NCBI GenBank assembly: GCA_028023455.1 | Contig: JAQFVV010000180.1 | Coordinates: forward strand, 310,001 to 374,000 | Source: Epiperipatus broadwayi | Lineage: Eukaryota; Onychophora; Udeonychophora; Euonychophora; Peripatidae | Direction: 5' to 3' | Length of the DNA: 64,000 nt | Part shown: in pieces, positions 26,131-38,188 of the stretch | Position numbering within the stretch: position 1 is the first letter of the stretch | Layout: every line of letters starts with the position of its first letter | Made by a program: the position numbers and the translations under genes | The notes under the pieces: model-generated | The model's input: only the letters and a program-made list of their open reading frames with translations | What the model was told of the DNA's origin: nothing | Databases searched by the model: none

Positions 26131-27607
26131 GTAAGTCCTTTTTTTAATTATAATTAATAATATATTCATTTTTTTTTACATTTTTACTTTCAAATTAAAG
26201 AATGCGTTTGAGATAAACTGTTCCTACATATTATTTTATTGTGTTGTGTTCACCCTTTGAATTCATTTAATTTAATTTAATTTTTTTTTTTATTGTTTTT
26301 TTTTTAAATTTTTGTTTTAATTTAGATAGTATGAAACTGTCCTCTTAATATCAGACTATGGGTAGATATCTTGCAGTGATTATGTAGCAAATTTCAGGGT
26401 TCTTTATATCATTGGTTACTACATAATCATCATCTTGAAGAGTTATGAGCAAGAAATCTCCAAAAAACTCTTCATGTCTTCAATATGCACCATATCTTTA
26501 TATTGTTATGTTTTTTTACATGACAGTTATTTTATTAAAGATGATTAGTTATAACCATGTTCTTTCCATTTATTAAACTTGTCCCAGGTTAATTGCTTTT
26601 TTGAGTCTAAACTTTTTTTTTTTTTTGAGCTTCATTACTATAATATAATAGTGCTACTGAAGTTTTTAGTTTTTATAACCAATTTCTTTTGTTCATAAAC
26701 TATCATCACTTTGTTTGATTAATGGATTATTTGTAGTTTTGAATATCGATTTACAAAGTGATAGTGCTTTTTATAAATTTGTTTAGGTTTTGTATATCCA
26801 AATAACACAACAGAGGATATGTTTTTGAAGTGTGTTTGTTTAGCTGTGATAAACTGATACGTCATGCATGTTTAAACATTATTTTATGTTTGCCATTTAT
26901 TTGTTTCATAAAAATGATGTAATAATTCTCTCAACACTGTCAATTAATCACTTGAACATGAAACTATTACTCACTTTAATTAAAACACGTTGAACAGGAT
27001 TATTTGTAGACCATATTTAGACAATCATAAATCATCAATACTTTAAAAGTATGTGATCTTATTCTTTTCATAGTATAGAGCATAGAAGAATTTTAGAAAT
27101 GGGTGTTACCTGGTATCTATAAAATAATTTTGTCATTGAATGAAGTATTACTTCAAGCCAATCTGCTGCTTTTAGGGTTAGAAAATACCAATAACTTACA
27201 TTACTATGCTAGAGATTTCTGGTCTTGGTACTGCAATAAATAGTCTATTAGTTATATAGTGCAAGGTACTGTAACTGTTGTATATTATCCGCAACAATCA
27301 CATTATCTACTATGCTATGGCACAGTAACTATATCTGATATCACCTGGAATAAACTTTGTAACACTAAGCTATCTATTGAACACATTTGAAAATATAAAA
27401 AAATCATTGTGAAGTTGATTTTGCAAAAAACTAAATGATTCACAAATGCAAATGATGTAATAGTAGTCTAAGCTTATCAATACTAGAAATCTTCAATTTG
27501 TTATCATGGAAATCCTTTTTAAAATAAAAGATGTTTCACTCAAATCTTAAGATCTTATTACACAACGAATTTTAAAATATCATCTTTCAAAAATAATTCA
27601 TAATTTT

Positions 27608-27879
27608 CCATATATATAAATAAGTACATCAAACTTCTTTTTAAAACTTGTTTATTATATGATTATTATAAAAATAAAATAGCAGACCAACATTTCGATT
27701 TTTATAATATAGTTTTTTTTCAAGGAACACTCAGCACCTTTTTTTTTTTTGTTGAGTGTCCCTTGAAAAAGATTATATTATAAAATAGTCAAAACGTTGG
27801 TGTATTATTTTATTTTTATAATAGTCATATAAAAAACATGTTTTAAAGAGAAGTTTGGTGTATTCATTTATATATATGG
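27608..27879. repeat. Foldback element A (intron 1)
   Basis: Imperfect palindrome with arms of about 130 bp (27608-27736 and 27751-27879) around a T tract. Matching ends are CCATATATATAAA and TTTATATATATGG. Both arms carry TTGAAAAA, then an AT-rich stem, then the motif (G)AAA(A/C)GTTGGT. The structure resembles elements B to D in this window. Confidence 0.85.
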
Positions 27880-27959
27880 ATCTTATCATAGACAAGAGAG
27901 TTGACACTTTGACTGTAACAGATTGAGGTTTTTAAATTCATAGAAATTTAAATACCGTA

Positions 27960-28590
27960 GTCAAAGTGATTTACATTAATGAACCATCTATCTAAATAAT
28001 AATTAATTTAGTGAGTTTTAAAATTATTAAAAATGACTATTTATTACTTTACTATCAAAAGAAATTATATTTGCCTATTTATTGGAGTTTATTTAAACCA
28101 TTATGAATTTAAAAATCTCATTCTGGTACAAATCTCAATCTGGTACAAAGTGCCTGTCTTTTTGTTTATATTATGATCTTAAGAGGTGAGCCTAGACAAC
28201 AGATTGAAGATTTCTAGCATTGATAAGTTAGGACTGTTATCATGTGATTTACATTTGTGAATCATCTAGCTTAATCATCTAACTAATAATGAAGTCTAGT
28301 TGGGTTTGAGAATATTAAAAACGTTTAGTTTATTTTCAAAACATATTATATTTGCTTGTTTAATGGGGTTAATTTAAACTTCTATGAATTTAAAAATCTT
28401 ATTCTGATACAGTCAAAGTGTTAATTCTCTCACCTATATTAAGATTTTTGACCCGAATAAAAGATGACTTTTTATTTTAAGAGGATATCTTGACAACAGA
28501 AGGATGATTCTTTGTGTTGATAAACTTGGGCTATTATCATGTAAAAATCATAAATACAGTAAATATTTGGCATTAAATAGTAAATTATCT
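27960..28590 (+). repeat. Tandem repeat, unit about 280 bp
   Basis: GTGATTTACATT recurs at 27966 and 28244. TATGAATTTAAAAATCT recurs at about 28103 and 28384, the same offset of about 280 bp. A third, diverged partial copy follows from about 28480 (AAGAGGATATCTTGACAACAG against AAGAGGTGAGCCTAGACAACAG). No coding potential. Confidence 0.75.
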
Positions 28591-29420
28591 AAGTAATCTT
28601 TTTTTTTTAAAAAAAATTGTTTATTTATGCCAATTTCTTTTTGGAAAAAATTAAAATATCCTATTGTCAATATTAATCACAATTTTAAACACTCAAAAAT
28701 ATGTTTGTTTTTGGATGGAACCAATACTGTAAAGTTACATTTAAACTATATCATTGATATGATTTTGATATCTTTATGAATTATGGGATAAAACATTGAC
28801 ATTTTCAGTGATTGCACATTTTCCTGTGATATTAAAAGTTATATCTTTGGATCCGTTTTGAAAGCACAATATTATTATTATTTATTAAGCCTTTGTAATT
28901 AAATAAGCCATAAAAATCAAGCCTGTTTTTTGTTATCAGGATCTTGTGGGTAGCTTAATCTTACAATTTCAAAAGGTTTAAATCTACATAATTGCAATCT
29001 ATGATAAAAATTCTTTATTGAAGATGTAAATTTTTTAGAAATTCTTTATAATAAGTAACTAATTAAACTTTTCCACCTGTGCAAATGAGAAGGAGGTGAA
29101 TTGTTTGATGCTTGCATAGGAGAAAATCACATCACCACAGTTTAAAGTTCTGCAAGGATTCATTTGCCTATTAGGTTCACTGTTCTATGAATGAAAATAT
29201 ATTTAAAATTTATTGTGTTCTTGGTCTATAATTTCAGGGACATAAATAAATCTTAATTATCAATAATTTATATGTTCCTGATTGCTATGTCAATTAATTT
29301 TTATTCTATTATTTGAAGAATTTATTTAAATATGATTCTCATTGTATTATAGTTATTTTACTTCCAATAACAATTATATATTTTACCAAAATCACCTTTC
29401 CCATTATTTTTGATATAATA

Positions 29421-29629
29421 TATAAATCCAATTTATCCAAATCACTTTGAACACTTTTTAGCAAAAATCTTTTATTGTATATCTATACACATATACTTAT
29501 GCTTTGACTGTCCTGTAGTCTCTGAAGAAGACTGCAGGACAGTAGAAACATAGGTGTACGTGTATATATGTACAATAAAAGGTTTTTGCTAAAAAATGTT
29601 CAAAGTGATTTGGACAAATTGGATTTATA
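29421..29629. repeat. Foldback element B (intron 1)
   Basis: A 209-bp near-perfect palindrome; TTTTTAGCAAAAATCTTTTATTGTA on one side has its inverse on the other (given here in shortened form as TTTAGCAAAAATC and its complement). The centre holds CTGAAGA (29522-29528) and GAAAC (29545-29549) with ACTG/CAGT able to pair between them. Confidence 0.9.
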
Positions 29630-31397
29630 ATTATATATATATTTTATTGAATAATTGATTGCTATTTGATTTATCATTCTCTCATTTGCCTCCATAATTG
29701 GTCATGGACAATTTGTAGCTTAATTATTTTTTAAGTAAAAATGTATTATATTGCTTATATATTCTTTGAATTGATTTGTTTATTTTAAGATAAAAATTTA
29801 TTTAATCACATATGTATAGAAAATATAATTTATACAATTCTATGTTTGTTGTTGATTATTTTCTTTTATCTTCTTTGATTTATTTTGTTTTGTTTTTTTA
29901 ATCACATTTTGTGCTTTGCATTTTTTTTAAATAAATAATTCAATGGTATTTTTAATTTATAAAAGTTTATACAAAAGTACAAAGCTAGCAAGAAAATTCA
30001 TATTGAGTTGGAATCAGAGAGAAATGAAATTTATGTGGTATTGGAGTTTGGCTTTTCAAATATATGATGGTTTTTATTTTGTTTGTATTAATTACATTTG
30101 AATGTGAGGGATATAGATAATATACTTATATTTATTATATAAAAGACCGTATACATATTGAATGACCCAATGTTTTCAACTGTAGTTTGTAGTATTTTTT
30201 TTATTTATATTTTTTAATCATCATAGTACAAGCATTTGACAGATTTCTCTGTGTTCTATTATAAGATCATAAATCATCCAATAGAATTCCATCACATACT
30301 ACAAAATTGTTATAAGTGTATGTATTATTTATATGTCAAGGCAGTTTTCATTAACAGTATGGAACAACTGATTTTTGATTTAGTGATTAGAATTATATTT
30401 ACTATAAAGCATGTTATTAGCATTCTGAATCAAATTAAGTTAAAGTTGATTCAATCATTTGCTTGATAGTATGGTCTTGACAATTTTAAATTTTTTTTTT
30501 TTTTTTATATCATGTATATTTTTCATTTTCATTGAATGAGTTCTAAGAACGTAGTAAATTTCTTCTTTAATTAATTAGAATTTTTTTGAAGAATTCTTTG
30601 TATTATATATTGGCATAAAATGCTATTTTCTACTTGTTTATCTATTTTTTTAAAATTTGTACTAGTGCATTGTGAAATATTTTTACAATAGAACAACCTT
30701 ACTGTAGATTAATTGCATATAGTTTTATTCTTTTTTATTTATTTATTAATATGACATTAGATTGCAATTGTTCCAATCTAAAGTAGAGCATTTTATATTA
30801 GTTTTCTGTGATATTTATGTCATGTTTATTCATACCTGAGTTTGCACCACATAATCAAAACTCATCTTATGTATTTAGACTTCAGCAGTTTCATATTTTA
30901 ACATCAACAATTTTTTCAGAGAAAGATTCCATGTATCTTTGTTAGGAACAATAGTTCTCTATTTTTGCTTCACTTTAAAGCCATTAGTTGTAAATTCGAG
31001 TAATCAGTAGACATTATGGATGGTAGTATCCAAATTCCCAGATTAATTTTTGGATTTTTACTTTGTATAGTTTAATGCATTGGTATAATGGTGAACTCAC
31101 AATTCATCTCTGATACTGTTTGGTGCTCAAGCATTACATGATCTCTTGAATAAACAAACTTTATTTTTTTTTTTTTTTTGTTCTGGTTCTTGGCCCAGTG
31201 AGGAACATTTAATTTATAGTACACATTTAATAACCACTTACAGTTGGTTGTTTTATACTATTCAAGCTATTAATCTGGTATATAAATATTTTTGGTTTTG
31301 AACGCAAACTAGTTTGCATTGTTACATGTGTCATATATTAGCAAAATCAGAAAAAGTTGCACGATACTTTGTTTGCAAGCTCACTGGTGACTCCATT

Positions 31398-31408
31398 CCC
31401 CCCCCCCC
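31398..31408 (+). repeat. (C)11 homopolymer
   Basis: Eleven C in a row, the only long C run in a strongly AT-rich window. Confidence 0.95.
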
Positions 31409-31825
31409 TCAAGTATGAAATGTTTATTAGATATTTTTCTTAAAATACTTTTTATTAATCACATACTTTTATTCTCATCATAATGATATAATCAGTAAAA
31501 GAGTCCAATGAATTTATCTTGATATGCTGATTTGTTTTCACTAAGTAAATCAATTATTTACGTATATAATATGCCATTTGAATCAAGAAGAATGTCATTT
31601 GGATCAATATATTGAATAGAAAACATTTTCTTTCACTATGCTAGGGTCTTTATTACTCTTATAATATTTTAGATGTTGTAAATAGTTTGTATTCTTATTG
31701 TATTTTTTGAAAAGGTAATCCCTGATTAGGCATATATAAATTATTTAGTTTACAAAAGTAACTTTTTAAGAGCAACTTGTTCTGAATGAGTTATTAAAGC
31801 TAGTCTCTTAAGAAACACTTTCTTT

Positions 31826-31930
31826 TTCTTATTGCATTGCCAAATGTATACCATATAATACTAAATCATCCATACACTTTACTACTGCTACACAATGCTT
31901 TATTTACCATTCTCTTTTACAGTTTTTCTT
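31826..31930 (+). repeat. Half-copy of foldback element D
   Basis: TTGCATTGCCAAATGTATACC and the following TATAATACT, ACACTTTACTACT and ACAATGCTTTAT blocks match the left arm of the element at 37832. Only one arm is present here. Confidence 0.75.
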
Positions 31931-32467
31931 TTACCAAATAGGTAAAACTATATAATTCTGTTGTTCATAGTTGTTTTTTTTTTTTATACTTTTAATCTAA
32001 TCTTTCGATTTAGATTTGTCTAGCTTTGGCTTTACTCTTTAGTTATCTCTTTCAGCTCTTCATTTATCTCCTATTGATATTTTTTTTTTTTACCATTCGG
32101 AAGATTTTAGAATGTTTTTTTTTTTTTTAAATCCACACTTTTTATCTATCTTTAATTAGCAATCAATGGGCCATATTATATTCTATTTGTTTTCTTCTCA
32201 ATAAATTTAACATATCTTTTAAGGAGATATCAACATTATAATTTCAGTTATGTAAATTTTCTTCTTTAATTTTAGCATGATTAAAATCATATCTTATTAG
32301 TTCATTTGCACTTCATATATTATATCTGAGAAAATCCATGAACTTGATAAAAATGAAATTAAATCTTTAGATATGAAAATCTAGAAAAATTTGATTAGTC
32401 TTTTAGTTTTTAATAATTGAACAATACTTTTTAATGTGGAAATGTATTAATATTTCTTTTTTTTTAG

Positions 32468-32571
32468 AAGAATTAAATTGTCCATTTCATTATGGAATTC
32501 TTCCACCAAGTCAAAAAGATTATCGATATATTCTCTTAGCATACATTGATGTGTGCATTCATATCAATGAG
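32468..32571 (+). CDS. POLRMT: POLRMT exon, start of PPR-containing domain
   Basis: A 104-bp exon after a T-rich tract ending in AG and before a GTAAGA donor. It takes one base from the preceding exon and ends in phase 0. The peptide contains ILPPSQKDYRYILLAYIDVC, an amphipathic helix that lines up with the segment of animal mitochondrial RNA polymerase just before its PPR repeats, where the human protein has LLAFFKCC. POLRMT is the single-subunit, T7-like RNA polymerase that transcribes mitochondrial DNA in the matrix and makes replication primers. The match is from memory of the family, supported by the following exons, which are much clearer. Confidence 0.85.
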
Positions 32572-33378
32572 GTAAGATAGTTTGTTATTTTTTTTTAGTT
32601 TTAAGGAATAAATAATGGATAGTCAAAATCAGACTAAAATAATTAAATTGTGGGTGGGGTGCATCAATTTTTCTCCAACAATGAAAATAAAATAAATATT
32701 AGACCATGCAAATTTTCGCATCTTATTGAAAATAATATTGATAGCAACTTTCACTTTTTTAAAAAAAATGAATAATTTTGAAATAATAATTCAACTGAAG
32801 TTCATATAAATTTTTATATCTTACTAAAAAGAAAAATATAAAAAATTAAAATATTTATTGTAATTTGTGACTATCAATAACATGATTTTTCTTTTATTAG
32901 AAAAAAAATTGGGTAGTGTTTAAAAAACATATTAATTTTTGAAAACTATTAATTAAAAATCTATTTTTTTTTTTGATACAAAATTTTGATTATTGTATTT
33001 GAAAGCTAATAAAGTGACAGTTTTAGTGATATATGGAACACATGTATGGTATTTACTTTCTGTGTTCTCTGATGCAGATGAATCATGGGATATTTCATTA
33101 CAATAACAAATGATTGTAATAAGTAATAATACTTAATTTTTATTAAAGAGTGATAAGTTTAATTATTATTTATAACAAAAATATTTAATTACAGTTTTTA
33201 TTTATTTTTAATGTTATTTTAAAGATAATTTATTCTGGGAAATCTTTATTGATAGCTATGACTACTTTTTTCTATACTTTTGTCAGTATTATTATTAATG
33301 TCTATTATATTTTGGTGTTGCTTTCTTCTTTAATACGAAATTGAATTGCATTTTTGAAATTCTTTTTTATTTTTTCAG

Positions 33379-33501
33379 CTGAATTCAGCCCATACAGTTT
33401 TGTTAGCTTATTCGCCTGACCAACTCAGTTACAGAGAAATCAAGGATCTTCATCTTGATAGCAAATTATATACACACCTTATGCATGCATGGGCAAAGAA
33501 A
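33379..33501 (+). CDS. POLRMT: POLRMT exon, first PPR repeat
   Basis: A 123-bp exon (41 codons, phase 0 at both ends) with a TTTTTTCAG acceptor and a GTAAGA donor. It begins LNSAHTVLLAY, continuing the helix of the previous exon. It ends LYTHLMHAWAKK, the classic first helix of a PPR repeat, which corresponds to MYNAVMLGWARQ in human POLRMT. The PPR region of the enzyme sits above the promoter and RNA exit path and helps initiation together with TFAM and TFB2M; this is family knowledge. The intron before it is only 807 bp, by far the shortest here. Confidence 0.93.
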
Positions 33502-33633
33502 GTAAGAATGTGATTTTTTTTTATTAATATAATTTTAAGTACATCTAGAATCAATACTTTGCATTGTAATAAAAGTTATAATAATATAGGAAAATTTTCT
33601 CACTTTTATTGAATAATGCATTTATTAATTATT

Positions 33634-33850
33634 TCCAACATTTTCATACACTTTTTTTTTTTCCCAATAATATTTATTTCATCTAATAGTTTTAACTGGC
33701 TTGCAGTCTTCATCAGAAAAAAAGCTTTTATTATTAAATAATGTGAGTTTCTTTTTTATCAAGTAAGTTTTTCTCTGATGAAGACTGCAATTTAATTGAA
33801 ACTATTAGAATATATTAAAATATTGGAAAAAAAGTCTGTGAAAATATTGA
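33634..33850. repeat. Foldback element C (intron 3)
   Basis: Inverted arms of about 90 bp (33634-33727 and 33769-33850). TTGCAGTCTTCATCAGA on the left pairs with TCTGATGAAGACTGCAA on the right. The right arm carries a canonical CTGATGA (33775-33781) followed by GAAAC (33798-33802). It lies 130 bp after the POLRMT exon ending at 33501. Confidence 0.85.
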
Positions 33851-36800
33851 AATAAAAGCTCTACTAAAAAGTTTTAAATACTATTAGTAAAAAAGCCTTT
33901 TCATATTTCACTTTTGAATAATAATAATGTATATTTTTATTTGTCTTCAGACTGAAACTTAGGTATATATATTATGAGAGTAACATATGAACCTTACCAA
34001 AATAATTTATAATTTATAAAATTAATTGTGCCTATATTAAATATTAAAATTAATATTTAATGATAAATCATTTTTATAAAATATGTAGATAACATACACA
34101 TATTTTAATCTTTTCATATCATATTATATATATGTATAAACTAATTAAGTATGAAATTAATAATTCTAAAATGAATATTTTAATTTATTCATACATATAT
34201 ATAAATAATTGTTTTCAATTAATTGTATTTTACTAACTAAAACTTGACATTGATGATACTTTAAGTCAACATCATATTATATCAATTAAAACAAAGGAAG
34301 TAAAAGTTTAGAATTCAATTACAAATTATAATTATGTTTATAACAATAGAGTATTAAATCACAAGTTTTATTATGTTACATGCTTTCAGAAATTAATTCG
34401 AGTATAAAAACAAATTCAAATTTATATATATTAATCTTCTATTTTGTCATTGAACTAATAACTACATTTGTCAATATAGATATGTTCGAATTAAGAATAT
34501 ATTTAAAAAGAAGAAGATTAGCTATTTCAAAACTTTCTTCAAGTTATATAAATCATAATTTAAAGAAATTCTAAATGTATAAAGAAACAAATTAAACTAC
34601 TTATAAACTTTATCGCATGTTCTTTTAAAAAGTAGTTATTAATATATTTTTTTCTTATTATTTATAAAGATCTGAAAGGTTGTTTAAATTAACAGAGTTC
34701 TAAAAGAAAGAAACTTCTTCAAAATGATAATTAAAATTAAATATTTAAGAAGTCAAGAATTTACGAAGATGTTTTCTGGCTAGTTAATTAATATCTGGGA
34801 TTATGTTTAAAACCTAATAATATAAATTTATTTCCTACTTAATGCTTAAGATATACATGTATTTTTATTATCACAATTTCTAATGAAAGGCTGTTTAATA
34901 ATGGACTATTCTTGTGAAGAAGATATTAATTACTCACTATATAAAATATCTCAAAGGATAAATATTTGGATTACCTCTTCAAAGGGTGATCATCATTGAA
35001 CTTTAACTTTTAATATTCATAAACGTTTTTATTTCATCTAAGGAGGAAACATAAAGACATTATTCTATCCAGTTTCTTGGAATACATTGTTGTGTAGTTT
35101 AATGTCAACTTCTAAACTTTATTTCCTTTGTGCATAAGTTGATCCTATCTGGATAAAAAGAAAACTAATAAGTTGAATATTTTTATATTTTATTTATTTA
35201 ATAAAATCTAGGTATTGATATATATATATATTGATTAAAGCGACATTGACCAAGGTAAAATTTTAAATCATTTCAATTTGGAAGTAAAGTTAATTATTTT
35301 TCAAATTGAGCAGTACTTGACATTTTAATAGTTTGTTGATTACTAACATAATTAATATAGTAATGTATTTATTATTGTTGTTGTAATCCTTTGTGTGAAT
35401 GAATAACATCTCATATGAAATTTCTTTATTTCATAACAGATAACACATACAGAATTATTTGTAATTCTCATGACATTATACATAGATTTATGAGGTGTAT
35501 CATTTTTTTTCACATATAATTTTGAATTTATATTTAAGTAAATAGTTATATTATAGTTTGTGAATATTAAGTTGTTAGTGATTATTTTAGGCATAAGCAC
35601 ATATTATAATTAAAATTTCAACATTTTCTATTGTTACATAATAATATTTTTATTTCTGCTACTAGTTAATAAACATGTTAAACTTGATTTTAAAATTAAA
35701 TGGGTCTCATTTGTTTAATTCATTTAAATATTTTACAAAATAAATAATTATAAGTATATGATAATGTTAGAATATAATAAATAAGTTATATATATATTAT
35801 ATTGAATTTATCAGTACTATGGAATATTTATAGAAATGCCTGAAGAGAGTCAATTGTAATATCTGCCCTGAGCTCGAATTCTGAGCATAACGAGATTATT
35901 AATAGAGAAGTAGGTTGGATTATATTTACATCATTTTATCCATAGCATTCTATAAGAAAACTCTAAATCTGACTATAGTTAGATGCGACTTCCTCGATTC
36001 CTGAAAAGGACCGTTCCGTTATAATATATATGTGTAATTGTATTTGGATTTTTGGTAGAGTTTAGGCATGAAGTGGCTTATTATATATATTTATTATTGG
36101 TTGCAAATATTTCTATCCAAGAGTGTTAAGAACTTTGGAAACAGGTAAACAATTGTGTTAAAGGTAAGTTTCTTTTTGCCCATTCATTATGTAAAATTTC
36201 AGATAATAGGATTATTTTGAACTGTCAATTTGCAACTCTTTTTCTCAGTACAGTTTTATCTCTCCATTTAATGGCTGAAGCACTGCATAGATTTTGACAT
36301 TTAAGAATCTTTTTTTGTTGTTGTTTGTCTACTGGATGCAACACAATTGATCATGACTAATTTGCAATTAAGTGATCATATCTGGCAGATTAATTATATT
36401 ACAAGAACTTTAGCATATAGGTAAAATTAATATCTATGGAAGTTTTTTCAAATATTGTTATTGAGTTCATTTTATTATTTCTGTTGGACATGGATTTTTA
36501 GAAAAAAATATGGGCATATTTGTTCTTTGACAAGTTCTTACCCACTTTTATAATTAAATTGTCCATGGAATGCTAATTTTTATTCATTGCTGAATAATGT
36601 GTGAGACAGTCTTTTTGGAACTTGGGATTGATTTTGTACATTAATAGATCTTTTTACTAATTAATTAAGGAAAAGTAGAAAAATATATTGATTGTTATTT
36701 TATAACATTTTAGTATTATTTGGTGATTGATTAGATTTCAGTGAAATAATAATTTTAAAATTTGAATTTAGTAAAGGAAGCTTTGATTAAATTAGATTTT

Positions 36801-37831
36801 GTCAGGTTTCTTAAGATGACTTAGAAACAATCTTATATCGTGTTCTCAGAGTAGTTCACTACAATTCCTTCATACATATTATAGATAATAATGTGATGTG
36901 ATGTAATATTTTTTTTTAAAAACAAAGTCAGGTTTATTTAGAAACACAGATAACATCGCTTCCTTTCCAAATATACTCCAATAAATTTTAAAAATGAAAG
37001 AACCTTTAATTTTTAGTTAAATGGGTAAGCAAATATAGTGTACATTTATGTTTAACAAATTTGAAATGATTCTTAATATTGTGTAATTACAGGGTTATAA
37101 CATAGCCATATTTTTTTATTTATAATATTATAAGGTATATTTATAATGGTTTATACTCGTTAATAAATTTGGTAAGAAAATATCTAGGTAAAAGATTTTA
37201 TTTTAAAAGCGTGAATTATTAAGAGTTCTTCGAATTATTATTTTAATTTAACAGAATGCATTATCATACTCTGGTTAAAAACAGCTTTTTTATATTTAAC
37301 ATATGATTATGAATGAAATATATGGAAGTCACTGTATGTAAGTTCAGATAGTTTATAAAATTTTAATATTTAATGTTGTTATGCAATCATGATGTGTTAG
37401 TTTACGTATAGTGATAGACCAAATAAATGTGTTATTATGCTTATGAATGTGTGTGTGAGTTGATTATTTATTATTTTATTAAATTCATACCTTGAGTAGT
37501 TATTTATTGGTATCCTGCTTGGGAGCAGGTATCAATTTAGGCATTTTTTATATGGATGTTTTTTATGGCTAGTGTATGTGTTAAGCCCCTCCATGAGAGA
37601 GAGTGTGGCTTACTTATTTTCGGCACTGCCTGGCCAAGTTACCAGTTCCTTATTCATATATTTTCCTTAATACACTGTGCCTATAACTTGGTATATTAGT
37701 GTGTATTTTAATATGTGAGAATATTTTAAGGGATGTCCATTTTTGAAATTATTTTATTAGCTCTAAGTATATTAGTGTAATTATAAGTATTGAACTAATT
37801 TATTTTCTCACCCCTCATACATATTAATATA
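33851..37831. other. Intron 3, left part
   Basis: AT-rich. Slightly GC-richer unclassified patches at 35850-36030 and 37500-37690; the latter holds the hairpin CCTGCTTGGGAGCAGG. Open frames at 34380 (+) and 35352 (-) are low-complexity. No gene supported. Confidence 0.45.
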
Positions 37832-38188
37832 CCTTTATCTTCTTCATGAAGTATAATAACTACTATTTCCTATTGCATTGTTAAATGTATACCATATAAT
37901 AATCAGTTGACGAAACACTTTATTACTTTTACAATGCTTTATTATCCAATCTTTCCTTCAGTTAACAATTTCAATTGCCCCAGCAATCTTCTTCAGAACA
38001 GTGAGATTAGAAGATATAAGGTTCTGAAGAAGATTGCTGGGGCAATCGAAACTGTTAACTGAAGGAAAGGATGGATAATAAAGCATTGTAAAAGTAATAA
38101 AGTGTTTTGTCAATTGAGTATTATATGGTATACATTTGACAATGCAATAGGAAATAGTAGTTATTATACTTCGTGAAGAAGATAAAGG
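37832..38188. repeat. Foldback element D (intron 3)
   Basis: A 357-bp palindrome with arms of about 165 bp and a loop of about 22 nt (37999-38020). Arm ends CCTTTATCTTCTTC and GAAGAAGATAAAGG match exactly. The right arm holds CTGAAGA (38024-38030), then GATTGC-TGGG-GCAATC, a perfect 6-bp stem, then GAAAC (38048-38052). It is the best preserved member of the group with this core. Confidence 0.93.

Larger units (their letters stand above)
29630..32467. other. Rest of intron 1
   Basis: AT-rich intron. Contains an unusual run of 11 C at 31398-31408 and many long T tracts. The 76-codon open frame at 30236-30466 has no known domain and is probably chance. Confidence 0.5.
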
